A stretch of 36,935 nucleotides of DNA, from contig DASXPA010000044.1 in assembly GCA_036493915.1 (NCBI GenBank), forward strand, positions 1 to 36,935. Reading direction: 5' to 3'. Below are positions 15,894 through 24,126 of this stretch, piece after piece. Position 1 is the first letter of the stretch, and the number at the start of each line of letters is the position of its first letter. The notes below the pieces were generated by a model. It was not told the DNA's origin and did no database searches. It saw only the letters and a program-made list of their open reading frames with translations. The DNA comes from Palsa-1392 sp036493915. GTDB taxonomy: Bacteria; Verrucomicrobiota; Verrucomicrobiia; Chthoniobacterales; UBA10450. The translations under genes and the position numbers were made by a program.

Positions 15894-16868
15894 TTGACCG
15901 GCGTGAGCATTTTCCTTCGTCAGATTCTCTTCGCCTGCGCCATTCTCGCCCTAGTTTGTGGGCCGGTGGCGCGGGCCGGCGCAGGCCAATCCTACATCAC
16001 CGTCGATGCCACCACTGGCCACATTCTCGACCAGGCCGACGCGACGCGGAAGCGGCAGTGCGGCAGCCTAACGAAGATCGCCACCGCCATGGTGGTGCTC
16101 GACTGGTCAGCCCGGCAATCGGGCGATCTTGCGCAGGTCGCGACGATTCCGGCCGCAGCGTTTGCCGGCACGACCGAGAACAACATCGGTTTTCAGCCGG
16201 GCGACACCATTACCTTGCGTGATCTGCTTTACGCCGCGCTCGTGCAATCGGACAACATCGCCGCCTACACCCTGGCAGATTACGTTGGCAACGCCGTTGA
16301 GTCGTTCGTTAGGCCAGAGAACGGCGCGCGGGGAACGGCGGTCGATTCTTTCGTCCAGCAAATGAATGCGCTTGCCCTCCATCTCGGAATGGTACGCACC
16401 CGTTTCCTCAATCCCAGCGGCCTCGATTCCAAAGAGCGGCCCTACTCGACCGCGGCCGACCTTGCGCGTCTCACCCGCTATGCCATGCACAACGCCGGCT
16501 TTCGCTTCTACGTCTCGCAAAAGGAGCGCGAAATTTCCTTTGGTCGCGGAGCGCAACGGCTTCGCTACCTCCTGCGGAATACGAACGAACTGCTCGGGCG
16601 AGACAACATCGATGGCGTCAAAACCGGTCGCACGGCACGAGCGGGCGATTGCCTTGTCCTCTCCGCGGCGCATCCCTCCGATGTCGTGGAGCAAGGGACG
16701 ACGACGCTGGTCACGCCGAAACGGTTGATCATCGTTCTGCTCGACAGCCCGAATCGTTTCGAAGAAGGAGAACAGCTTCTTGCGCGAGGCTGGCAACTTT
16801 ACGACCAATGGGCCGCGGCCGGCCGGCCTAACGAGCCCAAAACTTCCATCGTTTCGCCTAACGAATGA
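15894..16868 (+). CDS. D-alanyl-D-alanine carboxypeptidase, S11 family (PBP5/DacA type)
   Basis: 324 residues from TTG 15894, preceded by AAGGTG as a plausible ribosome-binding site; a GTG at 15903 is the alternative. Signal peptide about residues 1-28 (ending ARAG). The serine-peptidase triad of penicillin-binding proteins is complete: SLTK at 58-61, SDN at 119-121 and KTG at 243-245. It trims the terminal D-Ala of peptidoglycan pentapeptides in the periplasm. It is shorter than E. coli DacA and lacks the C-terminal beta domain and amphipathic anchor. Its end overlaps pfkA by 4 bp (ATGA). Four copies of the CCTAACG/CGTTAGG word fall in the gene, the last across its final codons. Confidence 0.92.
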   Translation: MTGVSIFLRQILFACAILALVCGPVARAGAGQSYITVDATTGHILDQADATRKRQCGSLTKIATAMVVLDWSARQSGDLAQVATIPAAAFAGTTENNIGFQPGDTITLRDLLYAALVQSDNIAAYTLADYVGNAVESFVRPENGARGTAVDSFVQQMNALALHLGMVRTRFLNPSGLDSKERPYSTAADLARLTRYAMHNAGFRFYVSQKEREISFGRGAQRLRYLLRNTNELLGRDNIDGVKTGRTARAGDCLVLSAAHPSDVVEQGTTTLVTPKRLIIVLLDSPNRFEEGEQLLARGWQLYDQWAAAGRPNEPKTSIVSPNE

Positions 16869-17944
16869 CGAGACCCCGCATCGGCGTCCTGACGAGCGGC
16901 GGTGATTGCCCGGGACTCAACGCCGTGCTCCGGGGAGTGGTGCTCGCTTCGGAGCGGATTGGCTGGGAGGTGGTCGGTTTCAAGGACGGTTTCGAAGGTC
17001 TCCTGCCGCCGGGTGAGTACGAGATCCTCGATCGCTCCCGCACGGACGGGATCATGTCGTTAGGCGGAACGATTATCGGGACCACCAATCGCGGACATTT
17101 CATCGCCAAAGTTGGCGCCGGCGATCGCGCGGTCGTGGCCGCAGAGGTGATCGCGCAGGCGCGCGCGGTTCTCGAGGGCCTGAAGATCCAGGCCCTCATC
17201 ATCATTGGCGGCGACGGCTCCATGACCACTGCGCTACAGTTGCAGGAAGCCGGCATTAACTGCATCGGCGTGCCGAAAACGATCGACAACGACCTTGAGG
17301 CGACGGCGATGACTTTCGGGTTCGATTCCGCGGTCGCGGCTGTGGCCGACGCGCTTGATCGGCTGCACACCACCGCGACGAGTCACAAGCGAATCATGGT
17401 GCTGGAAGTGATGGGCCGGCACGCTGGCTGGATCGCTCTCCACGGGGGGATCGCCGGCGGGGCCGACGCGATTTTGATTCCTGAAATCCCTTACAGCTAC
17501 GAGCGGCTGGCGGAGTTCATTAAGAAACGCGACGCGGCCGGCAGTCTCAGCTCAATGGTCGTGGTAGCGGAAGGCGCGACGCCGAAAGATGGGCAGCAAG
17601 TGCTCCATCAAACGCCGCTCGGTGAATACCGCTTCGGCGGGATCGGCGACATCGTTGCCTACGAGTTGGCCGCGCGCACGCAGAAGGAGACACGCTGCTG
17701 CGTGCTCGGCCATCTGCAACGCGGCGGCGCGCCAACCACGCTCGATCGCATCCTCGGAACACGCTTTGGAGTAAAAGCCGTGCAGATCGCGAACGAGGGT
17801 CAGTTTGGCTCGATGGTAAGCTACCAAAACTACCAGGTGCAGCATGTGCCGATCGCAGCCGCGGTGAATCGCCTGCGGCTCGTCCAGCCGTCGAGCCAGA
17901 TGGTGCAGACGGCGCGCGAGGTGGAAATTTCTTTTGGAGACTAA
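16865..17944 (+). CDS. pfkA: 6-phosphofructokinase, ATP-type group III signature
   Basis: 359 residues, longer than E. coli PfkA (320) and in the range of actinobacterial or PPi-type enzymes. Seen: GVLTSGGDCPGLNA at the N-terminus, IIGGDGSMTTA (Gly118, equivalent to E. coli Gly104), GVPKTIDNDLEAT (Lys138, equivalent to position 124; Asp141 in the catalytic TIDND), EVMGRHAGWIAL and LGHLQRGGAPT. Gly at 104 usually predicts ATP use, while Lys at 124 is shared with PPi-dependent and group III enzymes, so the donor is probably ATP but is not certain. It phosphorylates fructose 6-phosphate in glycolysis. The ATG overlaps the carboxypeptidase stop; the next gene is 12 bp downstream. Confidence 0.93.
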   Translation: MTRPRIGVLTSGGDCPGLNAVLRGVVLASERIGWEVVGFKDGFEGLLPPGEYEILDRSRTDGIMSLGGTIIGTTNRGHFIAKVGAGDRAVVAAEVIAQARAVLEGLKIQALIIIGGDGSMTTALQLQEAGINCIGVPKTIDNDLEATAMTFGFDSAVAAVADALDRLHTTATSHKRIMVLEVMGRHAGWIALHGGIAGGADAILIPEIPYSYERLAEFIKKRDAAGSLSSMVVVAEGATPKDGQQVLHQTPLGEYRFGGIGDIVAYELAARTQKETRCCVLGHLQRGGAPTTLDRILGTRFGVKAVQIANEGQFGSMVSYQNYQVQHVPIAAAVNRLRLVQPSSQMVQTAREVEISFGD

Positions 17945-17956
17945 CGAGTCTGTCAC

Positions 17957-19141
17957 GTGACCGGCTGCGCTTATCTCTTCGAGCGGTTCCCGTCTTTTTC
18001 CCAAACGTTTTGCTACCGGGAGGTCGGGGAACTGCGCCGGCAAAGTTTCGCGCTGCCGATTTTCTCTGTGCGTCGACCGAAAGATGAGCCGGCGCAGGAT
18101 TGGGATCCGGCGATCGTTGCGACGGTCGAATATCTGCCCGAGGAAAAACAGCTCGTCGAAGAAGTCGATCGGGCCTTGCGCAAAAAGGAACTGCCAATCG
18201 AGGCGGCGCGCGAGATCAAAGCGTGGGGCCGGCAAAGGGATTTTCTCCGGCTCTACCAGGCCGCGTGGCTCGGGCCACGGCTGCAGGCGCACGGGGTCCG
18301 ACATGTGCATGCGCATTTCGCCGGATTGGCGGCGCGGACCGCCTTCTGGATCGAGTGCTTCTTCGGCATTGGCTTCAGCTTTACCGCCCACGCGAACGAC
18401 ATCTTTGCGCCGAAGCCTTTCACGATTTCGTTAGGCAAACTGGTCGAAGCGGCTTGCGCCATCATCACGGAGACTGACTTCAGCGTCCGCTTCCTGCGCG
18501 AGAGATATCCGGAAGTGGCGGCCAAGATTCATCGCGTCTACAACGGGATCGATCTTGCGGGATTTCGAAAATCGGATCTCTCCGCGGCCCCGCCGCTGAT
18601 TCTTTCGATCGGTCGCTCGATCGAAAAAAAGGGCTTCGAAGATTTGATCGAGGCGTGTCGTCTTCTTGCCGCGCAAGCACTGAATTTCCGCTGTGAGATT
18701 ATCGGAGAAGGCCCGCTCCAATCGCTGCTCGAAGAGCGTGTCTCGGCGGCGGGCCTAACGAACATGGTCTCCCTCCCGGGACCGTTACCGCAATCTGAAG
18801 TGCGGCAACGCCTCGCGCAGGGGACCATCTTCGCGCTCCCTTGTGTCGCCGAAGCAGGGGGCGGCATGGATAACCTGCCGACGGTGATCATGGAAGCGAT
18901 GGCGTCGTCGTTGCCCGTGGTTTCAACCCCGGTTGCGGGCGTGCCGGAAATGGTCCGCGACGGAGCGACTGGTTTTCTGGTTCCAGAGCACGACCCGGTC
19001 GGCCTCGCGGAGAAACTGGCGAATCTGCTGACCAATCGCGGCCTCGCCCGCTCGTTAGGCGAATCCGGTTATCGGCGGGCGAGCAAGCTTTTCGCAATCG
19101 AGCAGAGTGTGCGTTCGCTTCGTGAAATCCTCGCCCTATAG
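17957..19141 (+). CDS. GT4 family glycosyltransferase
   Basis: 394 residues from GTG 17957. GT-B fold with an N-terminal acceptor domain (FPSFSQTFCYREVGEL, HVHAHFAGLAARTA, FTAHANDIFAP) and a C-terminal nucleotide-sugar domain (SIGRSIEKKGFEDLIEA, CEIIGEGPLQSLL, MDNLPTVIMEAMASSLPVVST with the Glu-x7-Glu retaining motif region, and GVPEMVRDGATGFLVP). FPSFSQTFCYREV resembles WcaL/AmsK-type exopolysaccharide transferases. Predicted to add a sugar to a surface polysaccharide or glycolipid; donor and acceptor are not readable. Follows pfkA by 12 bp and precedes the DUF547 gene by 51 bp. Confidence 0.9.
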   Translation: MTGCAYLFERFPSFSQTFCYREVGELRRQSFALPIFSVRRPKDEPAQDWDPAIVATVEYLPEEKQLVEEVDRALRKKELPIEAAREIKAWGRQRDFLRLYQAAWLGPRLQAHGVRHVHAHFAGLAARTAFWIECFFGIGFSFTAHANDIFAPKPFTISLGKLVEAACAIITETDFSVRFLRERYPEVAAKIHRVYNGIDLAGFRKSDLSAAPPLILSIGRSIEKKGFEDLIEACRLLAAQALNFRCEIIGEGPLQSLLEERVSAAGLTNMVSLPGPLPQSEVRQRLAQGTIFALPCVAEAGGGMDNLPTVIMEAMASSLPVVSTPVAGVPEMVRDGATGFLVPEHDPVGLAEKLANLLTNRGLARSLGESGYRRASKLFAIEQSVRSLREILAL

Positions 19142-19192
19142 CCGGGATGCTTCCGCCTTGCCACTCGGAGGCAGCAGATTCAACATCAGGCT

Positions 19193-19939
19193 ATGAACAC
19201 GCGTTATCTCTTGCGCGCCTTTTTTTGCAGTGCGCTTCTTCTCGCATCCGCCAGCTTCTCTCGAGCGGAACATTCCCTGAAGTGGATCGCGATTTATGGC
19301 AACTTGCTCGGCAAATACGTCACGGACAGCGGGGTCAAGTATGCCGACTGGAAGAGCAACGCCGCCGACATGCAGGCGATCCAGCAAGTGGTCGACGGGA
19401 TTGCGCGGGAAAAAGTCTCACACCTGAACAAAGACGAGCAGCTCGCCTTTTACATCAACGCTTACAATGCCTGGATTCTGCATGAGGCGCTCGGCAAATA
19501 TCCGACCAAGAGCGTGAAGGATTTGCTTTTCACTTTCTTCACCAGCCAACGGATCAAAGTCGCGGGCGCGCCGATGAGCTTTAATCATCTGGAGAAGGAC
19601 GTCATTCGTCCGAAGTTCAACGAGCCGCGCGTGCATTTCGCGCTCAACTGCGCCAGCCGCAGCTGTCCGCCACTCAACCCCGAGCCGTTCCGCGGCAGCA
19701 CGCTCGATGCGCAACTAGAGAAACTTGCGACCGCTTTCGTGAATTCAACCAGGGGCGTCGAATACTCCCCGGGAAAGAAAAAGGCCGCGCTCTCCGCGAT
19801 TTTCAATTGGTACAAGGATGACTTCAAAGTGGTCGGTGGTCCGCTCGCCTTCATCAACAAGCGGCGCACTCCGCCTTTGCCTAACGGCGTCAAGATTACC
19901 TATCAGGATTACGATTGGTCGCTCAACGAGGCGAAATAA
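19193..19939 (+). CDS. Secreted DUF547 protein
   Basis: 248 residues, with a signal peptide of about 25 residues (ending SFSRA). DUF547 core motifs are clear: QLAFYINAYNAWILHEAL, and VHFALNCASRSCPPL with two cysteines, followed by NPEPFRGSTLDAQLE and a C-terminal FNWYKDDF. Biochemical function of the family is unknown. It is exported, while its direct partner gene encodes a cytoplasmic radical SAM enzyme that starts on the very next base after its TAA stop, so the two are translationally coupled. Confidence 0.9.
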   Translation: MNTRYLLRAFFCSALLLASASFSRAEHSLKWIAIYGNLLGKYVTDSGVKYADWKSNAADMQAIQQVVDGIAREKVSHLNKDEQLAFYINAYNAWILHEALGKYPTKSVKDLLFTFFTSQRIKVAGAPMSFNHLEKDVIRPKFNEPRVHFALNCASRSCPPLNPEPFRGSTLDAQLEKLATAFVNSTRGVEYSPGKKKAALSAIFNWYKDDFKVVGGPLAFINKRRTPPLPNGVKITYQDYDWSLNEAK

Positions 19940-21337
19940 GTGATCGCAGAAATGGGTAAATGGCAGGCGCGCTGGCAGGCTTTTCGGCAGCCGATCACGG
20001 AGGAGAAGTCGCGCATTCTCAAAGAACGCTGGGATTCGCTTCCGGCGGAATTGCAGACGGATAACCAGATCGCCGGACGCCACCTCACGCATTGCGGCTT
20101 CACGTTAGGCGCGAGCTATTGCTCGTTTCATTGCACGCACTGTTACCTCCCGAAGAACGCCAACTCTGTGCCGATTCCCTCGCTCGCAGAGGTGAAGGAA
20201 CAAATCGACGCGAACCGCGTCTTCCAGGGACCGGGCGGGGGATTGCAAATCACCGGAGGCGACGTCGCGGATGCCTATTGGCGGGCGGGCCGGCCTGACG
20301 AACTGATCGAGATTATTCGTTACGCTTATTCAGTCGGCTTGATTCCGATGCTCATGACGCATGGGCAGACGCTGATTGAGCATCCGGAATTTCTAGAGCG
20401 GCTCGTGGTTGAAGGCGGGCTGCGCCAAATCTCCGTTCACATCGACATGACCCAGGCAGGCCGGCACGGTTATCCGATCGGGCGAATCAAATCCGAGGCC
20501 GATCTGCATCCCGTTAGGCAGGCGTTCACCGAGCTGGCGCAACGCGTGCGTGCAAAAACCGGGGCGCCGCTGGAGTACGCGCTCAGTTTTACGGTCACGC
20601 GCAAGAACATCGGTGATGTCCCGGAAGTGTTGCGCTGGTATCTGGCCGATCCGGAGCGGACGCACATATGGCGCATGATCAGTTTTCAACCGGAGGCCGA
20701 TACCGGACGCACGATTTATTCGGAGAAGCCGATCACGCCGGGCGACGTCTGGGAAAAGATCTGCGAAGGAGTTGGTTTGCCGCTACGGCGTGATGTTTCC
20801 ATTTTCGGTCATCCGGATTGCAACAGTTGGGCGCCGCTCCTCGTCGCGCGGCCGTCGGGCCAAATCTTTCCCCTTCTCCCCGACGACAAGAAATTCGACA
20901 AGTTGCTCGGGCAAGTGCTGCGTAAGTTGGGCGGCTTGTCGTTAGTCAACGACGATGCCGGGACTCCGCCTTTTCGGATCGCGGGGATCTTCCTGCAGCA
21001 CCCGTTTCTCGCTTTGAAGACGGTCTATCGGCTGGTGCGTTACATGAGCTCGCGCAACGCGCCGCCGGAGGTGTTGCCCTCGCTGGTCCGGGGGCAGGTG
21101 CATGTCGTCGGGGTGGGGGTTCACAACTTCATGGATGCTTCGGAGGTGGCGAATGCCGATCGCGATCCGGTCGTTAGGGCGCGGCTCGATTCGTGCGTCT
21201 TCAAAGGCGCGGTGAAACGCAACAACAAATGGGAAGCGGTCCCGATGTGCGCGATGAACCAGCAGACCTGGTCGGAAGTTTACGACGTGCGATTGCGCGA
21301 TCCCGAACTCGTTAGGCAAACGCAGCCGGCGTTGTAG
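19940..21337 (+). CDS. Radical SAM enzyme, possibly related to the COG1964/Tes group
   Basis: 465 residues from GTG 19940, which directly follows the DUF547 stop. Radical SAM cluster motif Cys61-x3-Cys65-x2-Cys68 (SYCSFHCTHCYLP) and a GGD/GGE-type SAM motif (LQITGGD, 102-108). Later there are Cys294 in FGHPDCNSWAP, a segment VHVVGVGVHNFMD (about 391-403) and Cys437 in AVPMCAMN, which could bind an auxiliary cluster. From memory this order of motifs (second Cys motif with HPDC, IGxMHFMD-like segment, final PxCxxN) resembles COG1964 proteins, among them the archaeal tetraether synthase Tes. Substrate is not known; a lipid is one possibility. Confidence 0.8.
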   Translation: MIAEMGKWQARWQAFRQPITEEKSRILKERWDSLPAELQTDNQIAGRHLTHCGFTLGASYCSFHCTHCYLPKNANSVPIPSLAEVKEQIDANRVFQGPGGGLQITGGDVADAYWRAGRPDELIEIIRYAYSVGLIPMLMTHGQTLIEHPEFLERLVVEGGLRQISVHIDMTQAGRHGYPIGRIKSEADLHPVRQAFTELAQRVRAKTGAPLEYALSFTVTRKNIGDVPEVLRWYLADPERTHIWRMISFQPEADTGRTIYSEKPITPGDVWEKICEGVGLPLRRDVSIFGHPDCNSWAPLLVARPSGQIFPLLPDDKKFDKLLGQVLRKLGGLSLVNDDAGTPPFRIAGIFLQHPFLALKTVYRLVRYMSSRNAPPEVLPSLVRGQVHVVGVGVHNFMDASEVANADRDPVVRARLDSCVFKGAVKRNNKWEAVPMCAMNQQTWSEVYDVRLRDPELVRQTQPAL

Positions 21338-21361
21338 CGCAGGCTGGACGCTCGCGCTACA
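21333..21361. terminator. Hairpin shared by two convergent genes
   Basis: TGTAGCGC (21333-21340) and GCGCTACA (21354-21361) are perfect 8-bp arms around a 13-nt loop. The hairpin covers both the radical SAM stop codon (21335-21337) and the opcA stop codon (21357-21359). It could terminate transcription from both sides, though no T-run follows on either strand. Confidence 0.45.
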
Positions 21362-22421
21362 GCAAATCGCGCACCCGCTCGACCGCGCGCAGATACACGC
21401 TGTGCGGTCCGCCGCGCATCAGTTCTTCTTTCACCAGGCTCACGACGTCACCTTTGCCCGCGGGGAGCACCTGCTGCATTCGCCGCCCTTGGGTTCGGCC
21501 GAAGTTCACCTCGAGCAAATCCGCACCGACTTTGTGCACGACGCGAAACTCCGCCGTGTCGCTACGCACCACTACACTGCCGATCGGCTCTCCTGCTTTC
21601 TCGGTCAGCTTCACGTCGATTTTGCGGACGCTGTCGTCTGCCTTCTTCTCGAACCCTGGCGAACCACGAGAGCCGCTCGCGTTCTCCCATCCAAGCTGCG
21701 CGGCGAGCCAGCCTGCCAGGAGAAGCGCGGTCGAACGAAACTCAGGGGCGTGCTCGATCTCCAGCGAAACCAGTTCATCGAGATGATGATGAGTCGCGGG
21801 ATGATCGAAAAATTGCGCGAGCGCGATGCGCAGGTGGACGAGACGAATCCAGTTGAGATCGCAAAGGACGATCCGCTGACGCGCTTCTTCCTGCGCCGTG
21901 CGCACGAGGCTCATCTGTTCGCCGAAGTTGCTCCACTTTTGGCTGTCGTAGATCACGCGATCGACCCACGCCCAGAGCTGCGGATCCATCGGCGAGGAAA
22001 ATTCCTCCTGCCACCAAAGGGAAAGCGGCAGGTCCGAATCGAGCTGAGCGAAGACGATGTTGGGGAGGAGACCGGCAGCCCGGCCTCTGAGCGAAAACGA
22101 AAGTTGCTCGGAACAAATCTCTTTTTTCCCGGCCTGGCTCAGATGGCAATGCGCGCTGATCCACGCTTCCACTTCGCTCTCCGATGCGGAGGGATTCGCC
22201 GCGATGACGATCGCGCGGCAGGCGCTGTTTTCGGTGATTTGCGAAACGAGCGCGGTGTTCTTGCCTAACGAGTCCGGCTGCTCGCTGTAAACCGCGAGAT
22301 TGATGAGCGAGGCGCGGGTTTTTGCACCGGCGGCTTCTTCCCAGAGTTTTTTTAATTCGCGATCGATCTTCTCGATTTCAACTGGCGTGCCGGGAGAGAA
22401 GGTTTCGTTGGCGGTGAGCAT
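21357..22421 (-). CDS. opcA: OpcA-like glucose-6-phosphate dehydrogenase assembly protein
   Basis: 354 residues from ATG 22419-22421; the frame is open upstream but runs into the intergenic palindrome. OpcA-type features: RASLINLAVYSEQP near the N-terminus, NSACRAIVIAANPSA, central LPLSLWWQ followed by WAWVDRVIYDSQKW, LNWIRLVHLR, and a C-terminal module ending ELMRGGPHSVYLRAVERV. In cyanobacteria and actinobacteria OpcA binds G6PDH and activates it, under redox control in cyanobacteria. It lies 166 bp downstream of zwf on the same strand, which supports the assignment. Confidence 0.87.
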   Translation of the reverse strand: MLTANETFSPGTPVEIEKIDRELKKLWEEAAGAKTRASLINLAVYSEQPDSLGKNTALVSQITENSACRAIVIAANPSASESEVEAWISAHCHLSQAGKKEICSEQLSFSLRGRAAGLLPNIVFAQLDSDLPLSLWWQEEFSSPMDPQLWAWVDRVIYDSQKWSNFGEQMSLVRTAQEEARQRIVLCDLNWIRLVHLRIALAQFFDHPATHHHLDELVSLEIEHAPEFRSTALLLAGWLAAQLGWENASGSRGSPGFEKKADDSVRKIDVKLTEKAGEPIGSVVVRSDTAEFRVVHKVGADLLEVNFGRTQGRRMQQVLPAGKGDVVSLVKEELMRGGPHSVYLRAVERVRDLL

Positions 22422-22432
22422 AACGATTAGTT

Positions 22433-22566
22433 TGTCATCCTGAGCGAAGTGAAGAGCCTGCACTGAGGCGCAGCCGAATGTGATCTCGCGAGGATTGTTT
22501 GGGCGTCGTTAGGCAAGCGGCGTGCGGAGTGGCTTGTGAGGTCCTTCGCTGCGCTCAAAATGACAA
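22433..22566. repeat. Palindromic intergenic repeat between zwf and opcA
   Basis: Starts TTGTCATCCTGAGCGAAG and ends with the inverse form CTTCGCTGCGCTCAAAATGACA, an imperfect inverted repeat about 134 bp long filling the space between zwf and opcA. A CGTTAGG word (22507) sits inside it. The same ends occur at 1943 and 24260. It is probably a REP/MITE-like non-coding element; a hairpin here may set the zwf:opcA expression ratio (inference). Confidence 0.6.
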
Positions 22567-22587
22567 GGGTGAAGCGATGAGGACTTC

Positions 22588-24126
22588 TCACAGTCTCCTC
22601 CAGGTCCGGCCATCGCGAGCGAGCAGCTCGTCGGCTTCTTCCGGGCCCCATGAGCCTGCCGGATAAGTTGTCAGTTTCGGGGCGCCTTCTTTTGCGGCCC
22701 ACGCTTCCTCGATCGTATCGATGAAGGACCAGGCTCGCTCGACTTCGTCGCAGCGCGCGAAGAGCGTGGCGTCACCGCTCATCGCATCGAGGAGCAGGCG
22801 TTCGTAGGCCTCGGGGCTCGCTTTGCCGAACGAAGTTCCGTAATGGAAATCCATTTTCACGGACTCGATGCGGAAGCTGGTCCCCGGGACTTTCGCCTGC
22901 ATGCGCAGCGAAATGCCTTCGTCGGGCTGAATGCGAATGACGAGCACATTTTGATCGAGCGCTTGCGATTCTCGATTGAACAAAACCTGTGGCGCCTTCT
23001 TGAAGTGAACCGAGATCTCCGTGCCGGACTTTGGCAGTCGTTTGCCGACGCGGATGTAGAAGGGGACATTCGCCCAACGCCAACTGTCGACGCGCAATTT
23101 CAGCGCGACGTAGGTCTCGGTCTGCGACTGCGGATTGACGCCGTTCTCTGCGCGGTAAGCCGCGACGGGTTTGCCCGCGATCGCGCCTTCGGCGTATTGG
23201 CCGCGCACGACGTCGCAAGCGATCTCATCCGGCTTGTAGCGTCGAATCGAACGCACGACTTTCACTTTTTCATCGCGAATGCTGTCGGCGCCGAGATCGG
23301 TCGGCGGCTCCATCGCGACGAGGCAAAGCAACTGGAGCAGGTGATTTTGCACCATATCGCGAAGCGCGCCTGCGCCTTCGTAATACCCGGCGCGCTTCTC
23401 CACGCCGAGCGTTTCGGCGGCGGTGATCTGGACGTGATCGATGTTGTGAGAGTTCCAGAGTGGCTCGAAAATCGCGTTCGCGAAACGCAGGACCAAAATG
23501 TTTTGTGCCGTTTCTTTCCCGAGGAAGTGGTCGATTCGATAGGTTTGATCCTCAGAGAAGGAACTCTGCACGATCTGGTTCAGGTGCCGTGCCGATTTCA
23601 GATCGGTCCCGAAAGGTTTCTCCAAAATGACGCGCGCCCAGCTCCCTTCGCGTGCCTTGTTCAACCCGGCTTTTTTCAGATTTGTGATGATGGTCTCGAA
23701 CGCGTCCGGCGAGGCGGCGAAATAAAACAGGCGATTGCCGCGGGTCCCGCTTTCCTCGTCCAGTTTATCGAGGCGCTCGGCCAATTTCTTGTAGCCAGCC
23801 TGATCGCCGAACTCGCTCTGGTGATAATAGAGCGAGCGCGCGAACCCATCCCAGACCTCGTCGCGCACTGTTTGGCGGGAAAATTTCCGCACCGCTTCCT
23901 CCATTTCCTGGCGAAATTCCTCATCGGTCTTCGGGCGGCGGGCGAAGCCGATGACGGCGACCGCTGGCGGCATTTCGCCATCGGCGGCGATGTTGTAGAG
24001 CGCGGGAACCAGCTTCCGGTGAGTCAGGTCGCCGGTCGCGCCGAAAATAACAACGGCACACGGCTGGGGCACCGCCTTATTGGAGAGACCTTCGCGCAAG
24101 GGATTCGGCTGGGACTTTTCGTTCAT
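22588..24126 (-). CDS. zwf: Glucose-6-phosphate 1-dehydrogenase
   Basis: 512 residues, normal length. It oxidises glucose 6-phosphate to 6-phosphogluconolactone with NADP+, the first step of the oxidative pentose phosphate pathway. Seen: nucleotide-binding loop VIFGATGDLTHRKLVPALYN (about 26-45), VILEKPFGTDL, active-site RIDHFLGKE containing the catalytic base region His-x-x-Gly-Lys, FANAIFEPLWN, GYYEGAGALRDMVQNHLLQ, FYIRVGKRLP and the C-terminal YPAGSWGPEEAD. Start ATG 24124-24126. Followed by opcA; upstream is a 348-bp spacer shared with a divergent gene. Confidence 0.97.
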   Translation of the reverse strand: MNEKSQPNPLREGLSNKAVPQPCAVVIFGATGDLTHRKLVPALYNIAADGEMPPAVAVIGFARRPKTDEEFRQEMEEAVRKFSRQTVRDEVWDGFARSLYYHQSEFGDQAGYKKLAERLDKLDEESGTRGNRLFYFAASPDAFETIITNLKKAGLNKAREGSWARVILEKPFGTDLKSARHLNQIVQSSFSEDQTYRIDHFLGKETAQNILVLRFANAIFEPLWNSHNIDHVQITAAETLGVEKRAGYYEGAGALRDMVQNHLLQLLCLVAMEPPTDLGADSIRDEKVKVVRSIRRYKPDEIACDVVRGQYAEGAIAGKPVAAYRAENGVNPQSQTETYVALKLRVDSWRWANVPFYIRVGKRLPKSGTEISVHFKKAPQVLFNRESQALDQNVLVIRIQPDEGISLRMQAKVPGTSFRIESVKMDFHYGTSFGKASPEAYERLLLDAMSGDATLFARCDEVERAWSFIDTIEEAWAAKEGAPKLTTYPAGSWGPEEADELLARDGRTWRRL

